A stretch of 64,000 bases of DNA, taken from NCBI GenBank assembly GCA_951213105.1, contig OX578137.1, positions 59,662,736 to 59,726,735 of the forward strand. The letters run 5' to 3'. The DNA is from Amaurobius ferox. Taxonomy: Eukaryota; Arthropoda; Arachnida; Araneae; Amaurobiidae. The notes beneath the pieces were generated by a model. The model worked only from the letters and a program-made list of their open reading frames with translations. It was not told the origin of the DNA and made no database searches. Every line of letters begins with the position of its first letter. Positions within the stretch are counted from its first letter, which is position 1. The translations under genes were made by a program, and so were the position numbers. Positions 54,456-64,000 of the stretch are shown here, piece after piece.

Positions 54456-56767
54456 CAATAAGCAGGCTAGATCCTGAGCGTATGCTTGTTTTCTGCATTA
54501 AATGATTTCTATATTAGATAATCTGCAGTAGATGAGAAACATTTACAATTATTCACTTAACGTAGTTAAGAGGGCCTAAAATAAAAAGCTGCGGCAAATA
54601 ATTAAAATTTTGAATGAAAAGTTTTATTTCTAGATTAATGTGGTTTTATTACACATTTTACTTTTTATTTTACTTTATTAATTTATTTTGTATTAAATTA
54701 ATAATATTTAATAAATGAAAGAATTTTTATTAACTATTTCAAATACGTTTTCGGGGTATTCCATTATTCGAGCTATTCAAATATTCGATATCTGTTTAAC
54801 ATTCGAATTCAATATTCGAAATCGAGAAAAATATTATTCTCTCATTTCTAGTATATATAGAAATATTATTGCACGGAGATGAAATAGAACTGGCCCTCTT
54901 TTAGGAAATGATTCTTAAAATGTTTAAAATGCAGAATTAAAAGGATAGCACTCCTTAATTGCTAAATAAAATAAATTATCCCTTTATGTGCAAGTTTTAT
55001 TGACAAAATTAATAAAACCACTCCCACATGTTTCTTCTTATAACCTATAGCCGTAATGGAGTTTACATTTTTACATTCATTATACTATATATTTTAAAGC
55101 ATATTTTGAAATACAAGCATTTTCACTCGAATTTCCGATTCATTATCTCCACGAATATATTGTTTATAGAGAACGTGTGTTCAATTACAACTTTGATAGC
55201 TTCGTCGTCCGTGTAGATATTATGCATAACTCTATCCAATTAGCTTTAATAGAGGTCTTAATTATACCCCACAATTTGTGTGAATGGCTCAGGGAAGGGA
55301 TATGTCACTATAGTGTTTCGCCTCATTTTCAAAAGTCCCGCAGCGGCTCAAAGGCATAACTGCATAAAATAATCATTATTAGCAAAAGTTATTTCAAAAT
55401 GACTGGTCTCTCTCTAATAACTGCTGACTAATAATAATTTAATAACAATGCATAAGAATAGCAAGACAATAAGCAGGCTAGATCCTAAGCGTATGCTTGT
55501 TTTCTGCATTAAATGAGATCTATATTCGATAATCTACTGTAGATGAGAAACCTTTACAATTATTCAGACGTAGTTAAGAGTGCCTAAAATAAAAAACTGC
55601 GGTAAAATAATTAAAATTTTAAATGAAAAGTTTTATTTCTAAATTAATATTGTTTTATTACACATTTTACTTTTTATTTTACTTTATTAATTTATTTTGT
55701 ATTAAATTAATAATATTTAATAAATGAAAGAATTTTATTAACTATTTTAAATACATTTTCGGGGTATTCCAATATTCGAGCTATTCAAATATTCGACATC
55801 TGTTTAACATTCGAATTCAATATTCGAAATCGAGAAAAATATTATTCTCTCATTTCTAGTATATATAGAAATATTATTGCACGGAGATGGAATAGAACTG
55901 GCCCTCTTTTAAGAAATGATTCTTAAAATGTTTAAAATACATAATTAAAAGGATAGCACAGCTTAACTGTTAAATAAAATAAATTATCCCTTTATGTGCA
56001 AGTTTTATTGACAAAATTAATAAAACCACTCCCACATGTTTCTCCTTAAAACCTATAACCGTAATGGAGTTTCAACATTTTTACATTCATTATACTTTGT
56101 ATTTTAAAGTATATTTTGAAATACAAGCATTTTCAGTCGAATTTCCGATTCATTATCTCCACGAATATATTGTTTATAGAGAACGCGCGTGTGTTCAATT
56201 ATAACTTTGATAGCTTCATTGTCCGTGTAGATATTATACGTAACTCTATCCAATTAGCTTTAATAGAAGTCTTAATTATACCCCACAATTTGTGTGAATG
56301 GCTCAGGGAAGGGATATGTTACTAGTGTTTCGCCTCATTTTCAAAAGTCCCGCAGCGGCTCAAAGGCGTAACTGCATAAAATAATCATTATTAGCAAAAG
56401 TTATTTAAAAATGACTTGTCTCTCTCTAATAACTGCTGACTAATAATAATTTAATAACAATGCATAAGAATAGCAAGACAATAAGCAGGCTAGATCCTGA
56501 GCGTGTGCTTGTTTTCTGCATTAAATGAAATCTATTTTACATAATCTACAGTAGATGAGAAACATTTACAATTATTCACTTAATGTAGTTAAGAGGACCT
56601 AAAATAAAAAACTGCGGCAAAATAATTAAAATTTTAAATGAAGAGTTTTATTTCTAAATTAATGTTGTTTTATTACACATTTTATTTTTTATTTTACTTT
56701 ATTAATTTATATTTTATTAAATTAATAATATTTAATAAATGAAAGAATTTTTATTAACTATTTTAAA
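54456..56767 (+). repeat. Tandem duplication, 2.3 units of about 1,011 bp
   Basis: The unit start CAATAAGCAGGCTAGATCCT is at 54456, 55467 and 56479, so periods are 1,011 and 1,012 bp. The first two units are nearly identical; the third stops near 56767 inside TTTTTATTAACTATTTTAAATA. Differences are scattered substitutions and small gaps. No coding frame is conserved: 60-69-codon frames around 55177 and 56116 differ in length between units. A diverged part-copy exists at 51165-51400. Confidence 0.9.
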
Positions 56768-57109
56768 TAATAATTTATTCAATACTTCAATTAAACAACA
56801 AACAGTATATACTTTATTACAGACTCATTCTCACAGAACCACACGCACTCAGAGGGGAATACACAAAAACAAGCACGCTATTAACTTGGACTTTAAATCT
56901 CAACTAAATAATCTCAATTCACTATTTGAATCTAACTATGATTGAAAAAAAATCAGAAATTTGGTATTTTCCATCAAAAAGCAATATTTAAATAAACTTT
57001 ATATTTCACTCATGGATCGTAATAACACAAAAATTCGGATACCGGGGTTTTGGCCTAGTTTTGGCCTAGCATTTTATTCCCTTTCTGAAAATGTAAATTT
57101 TATTGAAAT
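56768..57109. other. AT-rich spacer
   Basis: Nothing recognised; GTTTTGGCCTAG is doubled at 57047-57069. Confidence 0.4.
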
Positions 57110-57610
57110 TTAGTGTGCGTGCTTTATCCACACATTATCCTCCCCATTATCCTTGCTATCCTCCACATTATCCTTGCAATCCTTAAACCACACATTATAT
57201 ATTTTAAAGGAATAAAAAGCAAACTGCACTCCTGCTTAAGTTAATTTTTTATTTAATCGAGAAATTTCTAATAGATTCGGGGGTTTTTTCTATAAAAATG
57301 CAAATAATACTGATATTTCAATTTGTGGCAGCGGTAAGTATCCTAAATCCACACGTCATATATGTTAACAGAATAGAAAGAGAACTATACTCCTGCTAAA
57401 GTTCGTTTTTCACTTATTTGAAAATTTTCTAAATGATTAATAGATTCATCTAATTATATTCTGAAAATGAAAATCATGCTAATATTTTGTGAGCGTGATT
57501 AATGTCCTGAATCCGCACTTTATATGTTTTTAAAAAAAAATAGAACGCAAACTACACTCCTGATAAAGTTCGCGTTTCATTAGTTTGAGAAAATTGCTTT
57601 TTTTATCTTT
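57110..57610 (+). repeat. Tandem array, three units of about 163 bp
   Basis: Shared blocks are CCACACATTATATATTTTAA / CCACACGTCATATATGTTAA / CCGCACTTTATATGTTTTTA near 57188, 57350 and 57509. Each is followed by AACTGCACTCCTGCTTAAGTT / AACTATACTCCTGCTAAAGTT / AACTACACTCCTGATAAAGTT. Confidence 0.8.
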
Positions 57611-57875
57611 TTATAACACCCACTTTAGGGCAGAACTAATATTCGCAACTTGAATCCGAGGCTTCTGCTAACAAAGCGAGAGACCTACACTACCAAATGA
57701 CTTATCCGAGCATGAGAAATTGGAAGTACATTTTCACCGAGTTGCAAAAAGGTGGGCACATGGAAAAGCGCTCGCAACGCTCAGACTGGAGCTGATATGC
57801 AGGTAAAGAATCTAGCTTTAGCTCTCAAATTGGTTAATCTGCTCAGACGATTTCCTTAAGTTGCGTACATATATT
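57611..57875. other. Spacer
   Basis: Mixed composition, no frame or repeat named. Confidence 0.4.
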
Positions 57876-58785
57876 GCTTTCCTTATATACATAATGTATA
57901 AGGAAAATATTGTGACGGGGTCGAAAATTCGAATTAGAGTTTTCGACGGGAGAGCACGTTTCAAGCATCCCTGATCACGAATCGAACATTTTTGAGGTGA
58001 TATCTGTGCGCGCGTGTGTGTGTGTGTGTGAAAGTATGTGTGTGTGTTAGTGAGTCTGTGGAGATAATATCTCACGAACGAATGGAGTGATTCGAATAAA
58101 ATTTGGTACAAAAATCAAAATTTATGAATACTGGAAGCCTATTGTTTTAAAACACAATCGATGTTCAAAACCCTCCTAAATTTTCGAGTGAAATTTTGAA
58201 AAAATTACCAAAAAATCAAAAATAAAGTTATGCAAAGAGATATTTCTTATGTAATTTTTCCTTAGAAAACGATTGACATAAACTTAGAACGCTAGCATGA
58301 ACCGTTCTTGAGATATTGCACATCTTTCAAATAAATTTATAAAAAAGCCCCATAAATTAAAAAAATATATTAACTGTTAAGAAACATGTTCACTTTTCAC
58401 ATGTAATGTCATGGGATAAATTTGGTGACATTCTCGTGGATCTAACTCGTTCCATTCACGAGAAAAGATACTTTGAGTAATACTTTTGTATTTGAATGCC
58501 AATAGTCATTTACCTGCTGTAAGAATAACTTATTTCTCCGTCCATAACACTTGGCAAGATTTTGGCGACGAATTTAACGGAATGTCGCCAATTTGGCGAC
58601 ATTTTTAAACGTTGCCAAATTAACGAAAATCCCGCCAAATGGATAAAAATGACGCTAAATCAATAAAAATGACGACTAATTCAAGAAAATTCAATATCTT
58701 TGAAAGAATATAAGTATCAAATATAAGAATAAAGTAGTAAATTCATTGCATTATATAAGAAAAATCGTGTGTTGCCCACATCAGA
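57876..58785 (-). mobile_element. HINE-like element, subfamily A, copy A5
   Basis: Minus-strand 5' end TCTGATGTGGGCAACACACG at 58785, 3' hairpin at 57878-57907. The TG run is split in two (58008-58030 and 58037-58048) around a GAAAGTATG, as in A2. The TTGGCGAC-rich stretch is at 58560-58625. Confidence 0.8.
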
Positions 58786-60564
58786 TTTTTTTTCTATAGT
58801 TTTCTAACAAATTATGAAAATTTGACGCACTTTCCATAGAAATTTCTCCATAAAAGTATTCTACATTAGCACTATTGAATTATCAGCGATTTTCAACTAC
58901 ATAGCTTTTCCTCCATGGATTACAAATGTTGTACAATTTTGCAATGAAAACAAAGAATGATCCGCGCACTTTGCAGCATTATTTTGCTGAATACAACCGT
59001 ATGATATTGAAGATATGTATGGTGATTTGAGGAATTCTAATAGTGCATGTACCCGTATTTTGTAAGTTTTACCAGTATTGTACCATTATTGTACCAATGT
59101 ATTGTACCTCTATTTTGTAAATTTTGGATTACACAGATTCTCTAGAAAGTAGCATTTAAAATTGCTTTCAGATAAACAGGAAACTATTTTCCTAAAATTT
59201 AAAATGTACTCATGATTTTAAAAAAATATATTTTTAAAAAAAAAATTTATACAAAATATTTTTCTTACCAGTTCATTAGCTGGGGCCCCTCAGAATCAGG
59301 CGAAGGGTTGCAAGTTGAAGACCACTGCAATAGATTGTGTCATAGGCAAACAAAACCAATAATAATTCTATATTCATAACCTTGAATTGGTAAAACCATA
59401 ATTCGAAAACTATCTGTCGCTTATACATAACAGTTTACTCCTTTCAAGAAAACCAGACACAAACAATAAATTATCAGAAACTTTCAACGAACGAAAGGAA
59501 TTCTTAGTGGCAATGTATAAAGTTAATTACGAATAATCAAGTTAAATGAACTTTGCATTGCAAATGTCTTCCATAAATCTCTTTTATCTTTCAATCTTTT
59601 CATCGACGCTGATCAGTAAGCACATCATTCCATCCGTGGCAGCGTTAATTCCCGCTGACTTATAGCTTTATTATCGAATTTATATCCTTACTTTTACTAG
59701 TATAGATTCTAGCTTTATCATTGAACGCTAATTCATTAAACGTCCTTTCTTCCTAAAATGCAATTTCAATGCAAAATCAGTAAAAACACATCAGTTATTT
59801 TCAACCATTTATTCTCGCAGGGTTTCATATTAAAATGAGTGATGCTCCTTACGTGTAATTCTGAGATTTTTTTATAGTAGTTATACATTACTTACTCGTG
59901 CTAATGCGTAAAGTATAATTTTTCTGAAAACATTTCTGATTTGAAATATTGACATAAGTATACTTTAACGCCTCTTGAACACATTTAGAACACTTTATGG
60001 AAAACGTCTGTGCATTTTTGTATGCATGCTTGTGAGGAGTGAACGCGAAAATTCAAGAACGTACCGCTCTAAAATTTGTGTACGTGAACATACATTATAA
60101 ATTTAGCAATTTCTAAAGATGTAACCCGAATTATTCCAAATTTAAGATTTTCATAATATTTCCTATAAAGAAAGAAGACGATTCCCGGAATAATAGTAGA
60201 TGCAGTCAATGAAGGAATATGCTACTTTGGACTATGCTATGAATGCAAAGGGTATTATAAAAGTAGTAAATATAAAGACAAATTAGTCAAATGCATTCTA
60301 TTCATCGGCGTGATAAATGTGTTACCAACCTAACTTAAAACGTAACTTAAAAATTTAAAAAAAAAGGAGTTTCGTAAATAATAATTTAGATTAGAACGCT
60401 TTATTGCAACGGGAAGCTAAAATGTTATAGTGTCACTCGATTACACTATTGCGAAAATATTTTCAGTTACAGAGAAGTGGTGTAAAAATTAGACTAACTG
60501 GTTTAGTAAGAGATAACAAGGAGTGTGACAAAGGGATTTAAAATTTGAAAAAGAGACGAGTAAA
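58786..60564. other. AT-rich spacer, no gene seen
   Basis: A TTTTGTAAGTTTTACCAGTATTGTACC-type stutter lies at 59056-59123. Nothing else could be supported. Confidence 0.4.
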
Positions 60565-61046
60565 TTTGTTTTATATAAAGATATGAAACATCTTCAAAAT
60601 TTCTCCATGGTTACAATCGTGATACAGTATCCTAAAGGAGTACATATTCTCCATTTCAATTTAAAAATGTTTGTCCTCCAACCATTTGAGAAATTGTCCT
60701 CCATCCATTTTAAAAATCGTCTTTTCTCCATTTCATAAATTGTACTCCATCCATTATAGAAATTGTGCTTCATCTATTTGAAAAATTGTCCTCTATGCTT
60801 GTGAGTTTGTTTTATATAAAGAGATAAAACATCTTCAAAATTTCTCTATAGTTACAATCGTGATACAGTATCCTAAAGGAGTACATATTCTCCATTTCAA
60901 TTTAAAAATGTTTGTCCTCCAACCATTTGAGAAATTGTCCTCCATCCATTTTAAAAATCGTCTTTTCTCCATTTCATAAATTGTACTCTATCCATTATAG
61001 AAATTGTCCTTCATCTATTTGAAAAATTGTCCTCTATGCAATTCAT
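60565..61046 (+). repeat. Tandem duplication, period 241 bp
   Basis: Unit 1 (60565-60805) and unit 2 (60806-61046) both run TTTGTTTTATATAAAGA, AACATCTTCAAAATTTCTC, GTTACAATCGTGATACAGTA, then ATTGTCC-type minisatellite units. Nearly identical, so the duplication is recent. Confidence 0.9.
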
Positions 61047-61385
61047 AAATTACATTTCATATATTTTAGAAATTATCCTCCATTTATTCTATAACTTGTT
61101 TTACATCCATTTAAAAAATGATCCTCCATGCATTGCAAAAATGGTCCTCCACACTATTTAGAAATTGTCTTCTATCCATTTTAGAAATCGTCCTCCACCT
61201 AATTTAAATATTGTCTTCCATTTTAGAAATTGTCCTTTACCCATTACATAAATTGCCCTCCATCATTTTATAAATTGTCCTTTATCCATTACATAAATTG
61301 CCTTCCATCATTTTATAAATTGTCCTTTATCCATTTAATAAATCGCCCTTCATCCATTTTAGAAGATATTGTCACTTATCCATGC
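60650..61385 (+). repeat. About 24-27-bp minisatellite (CCATTTTAAAAATTGTCCT)
   Basis: At least 20 irregular units of TCCATCCATTT(T/A)(A/G)(A)AAATTGTCC. The 241-bp duplication falls within its first part. Confidence 0.85.
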
Positions 61386-61606
61386 CATATTTTCCCATAA
61401 ATTCTATAAATTCTGTAAATTGTATTTTGTCGCGTCACAATTCGCCAGCAGTAATTTATCTACTATAAGAATAACTTATTTCTCCGTCCATAGCGCTTGT
61501 CGAAATTTTAGCGGTATATCGTGAACTTGTCAACTTGTCTTAATCTTTTATCCGAAATTGTACCAAATCTAATCAGCACCAAGGTCACCCACAAGTGACT
61601 TGTCTA
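61386..61606. repeat. Patchwork of HINE-like fragments
   Basis: 61450-61510 resembles the A interior (AAGAATAACTTATTTCTCCGTCCATAGCGCTTG), while 61560-61600 resembles the B interior (CCAAATCTAATCAGCACCAAGG, CACAAGTGACTT). The order is unlike any intact copy. Confidence 0.5.
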
Positions 61607-63121
61607 TAGCGGTGTTTCTCAACTGCCGGGCCGCAAGAGATTTCCTGGAATTTGTCGTTTTAGTTTTCTAAGCATTTTTTACGAATAAATATTGCATAGT
61701 GGAAGTATTCTGAGGAAATTTGCGAATGTGTCGAAAAGCTTAGAATCAGAACGCCTAAATAACATATATGATGCAAATGTCAGTGACTAAGACGCATTTA
61801 AATTTTAATATGAATAATACTGCTCAGCTGACTTCCATGGTGAATTACAATGGATAAACATTTTTTCAATACCGTTTATTTTTTTTAAACCAATTAATCA
61901 ATTTAAAATTAATTTAATTACACATTAAAATCAATTTAATAATACAATAATCCATTTTATGCTGAATAGTAATATAAATTCTTGGTGATCAGAATGGAAT
62001 ATGTCAATGACCATCAGCAGAAATTAATTTAACGATGCTGGCTTGAGGAAATTGCAATACGTTACATGATTTCATGAGTTCAGTGATTGATAACTTATTT
62101 AAGGGGACGATAGACGTTGAAATGAGCAAAAATCGACTAAAAATAAATTTTTTTTTATTATATAACATTATTTTACACATTTAACCTTTTGCTTACGGGT
62201 GGGACAGCGTCCATACCAAACGAAGAACCTCCCAAAAAGACAGGTATTTGACATACCCTATCCCAAACAGTTCGATTCCCCTTTGCAGGCATTGGCGTCC
62301 ATGGAAATCTCCGACAGAAACATTGCACCTGCTGCAGCTGGTGTAATGTTTCTGTCAGAGATTTCCATGGACGCCAATGCCTGCAAAGTGGGATCGAACT
62401 GTTTGGGATAGGGTATGTCAAATATCTGTCGTTTTGGGAGGTTCTTCTTTTGGTATGGACGCTGTTCCACCCGCAAGCAAAAGGTTAAATGCATTTTTTT
62501 CAAAACTGAATTTCCAAAGGTTTTGCATTTCGAAAATGCTCCATGCGTCTTAATGTTTGTTTGAGGTGCATGAAATTTGGCAAGAAGATACCTTTCATAC
62601 TTTTTAGTGAAACTGGGTATGCATTTTATAATTGGACTTCATTAAGTAATTAAAAGTTAATAAGAACCTAATTTAATGCAAAATTAATTAAAAATGTGAA
62701 CAAATGGCACGCAAGGAGCATTTTCAAATTTTTGTTAAAAAAAATTAAATTTAAAAAAAAAATACAAAATTATAACAAAATTGAAAAAAATTTAATGGTA
62801 TTTTATATAGTAATGTAAAGAGGAATATTTATACAAATTTTCATGTTTCGAAGTCAATAAATAAATAAAAAAAATTTCAACGTCTACCGTTCCCCTAAAT
62901 GTAATTTTATATTAATCAACGTGTTATATCGTATACATAAATCTACTAATACTCTTTATGATTATGCTATGATTCATTATTAATACTTATGTTATTTTAT
63001 GTATGAACTTGAAAAAAATTTGAAAGGTATTTATGAGTCAATTTGTTGGGATAGGTTGCGATCTTCTCTTTCAGAAAAAGAATTTACCGGACAGAGGTCT
63101 CACAAAAGTTGAGAAGCACTG
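61607..63121. mobile_element. hAT-like non-autonomous element holding foldback element 2
   Basis: The left end TAGCGGTGTTTCTCAACTGC and right end (complement CAGTGCTTCTCAACTTTTGTG) match the CAGTGNTTCTCAAC ends of many hAT elements. I could not find a clean 8-bp duplication. Subtracting the foldback insert leaves about 720 bp with no coding frame. Confidence 0.6.
62099..62898. mobile_element. Foldback element 2, TTAA-type (opposite orientation to copy 1)
   Basis: Left end TTAA + GGGGACGATAGACGTTGAA (62099-62121). Right end TTCAACGTCTACCGTTCCCC (62876-62895) with CTAA in place of TTAA. The interior hairpin spans about 62187-62487, centred near 62332 on CACCTGCTGCAGCTGGTG, with both arms keeping the GGATCGAACT-type block (GTTCGATT / GATCGAAC). 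Compared with copy 1 the two sides are exchanged. The minus and plus frames of 70-82 codons are palindrome read-throughs. Confidence 0.82.
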
Positions 63122-63640
63122 TTCTAGTATATAACAAGGAAGATCAATCATGCATAAAGCATTGATTATGAAACACTTTCCAACTTCAATGCAATTTTAT
63201 ATAAACATCTCTAAAATGCGATACATTCCTCGGTAATATTTTTAAAATTATCACAATACAACATTAATTTATTATATTTGAAAACTTCAAACTTCATCGG
63301 AAAAAAAATGAACTTCATTCAAATGACGGCATTGACATATAAATTGCCTGGTTTAAACATCTCTAAAATGCGATACATTCCTTGGTAATATTTAAAAAAA
63401 AGTAATTAAACTCTTGGAAAGATATTTATTATAAAATATATCTCTTTTTCTTTCTGGAGAATATAGCAAGAGTCAGAATTTAATTGAATTTGTTTTTCTC
63501 CCTATATTAAACAATTTTTATTTAAAAAACTTCTTAACATATTTTACTGATATATTTTTTATATATTTTATGGGATAATTTTAATATTTTCTGAAACTTT
63601 CGAAGCAATTTGCGAATTTTAAATACGCTTAAAAAATGTT
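63122..63640. other. AT-rich spacer with a short duplication
   Basis: TAAACATCTCTAAAATGCGA and the following TACATTCCT(C/T)GGTAATATTT occur at 63202 and 63354 (period 152). No gene seen. Confidence 0.55.
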
Positions 63641-63860
63641 TGAAAAATTAGGTCCCATAGGGTTCAATGTATTTCATTTTTTCAACCCGGGTTCAATCCA
63701 AAACTAATTGGGTGATACTATTCATTTACATTCCAATAGGTCCCCCAGACCGTCTGAAAAATATACTAAAATTTCATTTTGATAGTCATTTTTACGGCAG
63801 TTATCGTGCTAACGGACAGACAGACAGACAGACAGAATGAACAAAGTCATAAACAATTTT
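63641..63860 (+). repeat. Unclassified repeat-like stretch with (GACA)n
   Basis: GGACAGACAGACAGACAGACAG runs at 63815-63836. Upstream CCAATAGGTCCCCCAGACCG and TACGGCAGTTATCGTGC look like transposon interior, but no second copy exists here. Confidence 0.5.
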
Positions 63861-63894
63861 CAACTATGTTGTAAAGTGTTAATAAATGCTCTTC

Positions 63895-64000
63895 TCTTTG
63901 TTTACCTGTAACGCTTGGTGATGCATTTGGTGAACTTGATGAATAATCTAGTGAAATATCGCCAACTTGGCGCTATTTCGCCCCAGATTAACGAAAATAT
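63895..64000 (-). mobile_element. HINE-like subfamily A fragment, runs off the window
   Basis: It contains TGTAACGCTTGGTGATG, ATATCGCCAACTTGGCG and GATTAACGAAAAT, the order of the TTGGCGAC-rich interior of subfamily A (compare 9440-9515). Confidence 0.65.

Noticed and set aside
54201..54458. hAT transposase C-terminus on the minus strand
   Set aside because: A few residues could be aligned, but no motif is clear in any one frame.
1..64000. Bacterial or phage defence system
   Set aside because: No prokaryotic genes, operons or ribosome binding sites are present; the content is animal transposons and satellites.

Overview
This window looks like AT-rich, gene-poor nuclear DNA of an animal, most likely an arthropod and possibly an arachnid. 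The taxon is inferred from the mix of mobile elements, not from a marker gene. I found no intact protein-coding gene. Nearly all open frames of 60-160 codons lie inside repeats or low-complexity DNA. What can be supported is a dense, layered record of mobile elements, several tandem arrays, and two small CpG-richer patches (about 5980-6650 and 46130-46400) that are the only places resembling gene-associated DNA.

The main layers are as follows. (1) A recurrent family, called HINE-like here, is bounded by a TCTGATGTGGGCAGCACATG start and a GGAAAGTA hairpin end. It occurs as subfamily A (about 0.91-0.96 kb; 8737, 20737, 29564, 50160, 57876), subfamily B (about 0.8 kb; 26509, 27787, 28598, 30573, plus fragments at 51406 and 53596) and a related repeat R2 (1031-2481 and 51640-52185). 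It resembles non-autonomous rolling-circle (Helentron/HINE) elements; that class is an inference. (2) A canonical Helitron (22474-25609) has 5' TC and 3' CTAG ends, a terminal hairpin, and about 148-bp internal repeats. It contains a second head-to-tail copy and sits inside another dispersed repeat, H. (3) A Tc1-type transposon (10028-13118) with decayed DD34E-type transposase is split by a hAT element (11068-12486) with a perfect 8-bp target duplication. (4) Two TTAA-flanked foldback elements (1053-1930; 62103-62894) have 19-21-bp terminal repeats and very long internal hairpins. The first has a matching empty site elsewhere in the window; the second lies inside a hAT-like element (61607-63121). 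(5) There are several tRNA-derived SINEs. One family has target duplications, one copy of it carries a 5S rRNA-derived head, and two related insertions are only 59 bp long. (6) A probable LTR with a polypurine tract lies at 31639-32518 on the minus strand.

Layout: 1-2.7 kb SINE, R2 and foldback; 4.1-5.4 kb decayed unknown coding remnant; 6-6.6 kb CpG-rich patch; 8.7-13.1 kb HINE-A, then Tc1 with nested hAT; 15-20.5 kb SINEs and minisatellites; 20.7-26 kb HINE-A, repeat H and Helitron; 26.5-31.4 kb same-orientation HINE cluster; 31.6-39 kb LTR remnants, SINEs and the 5S/tRNA composite; 40.6-43 kb two copies of repeat H; 45-48.7 kb tandem arrays; 50-54 kb HINE copies and an inverted repeat; 54.5-56.8 kb tandem 1-kb duplication; 57-64 kb HINE-A, minisatellite, and nested hAT and foldback.

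The elements interact by nesting rather than by shared biochemistry. The nesting gives a relative order of events: repeat H before the Helitron, R2 before foldback 1, Tc1 before the hAT element, and the hAT-like element before foldback 2.
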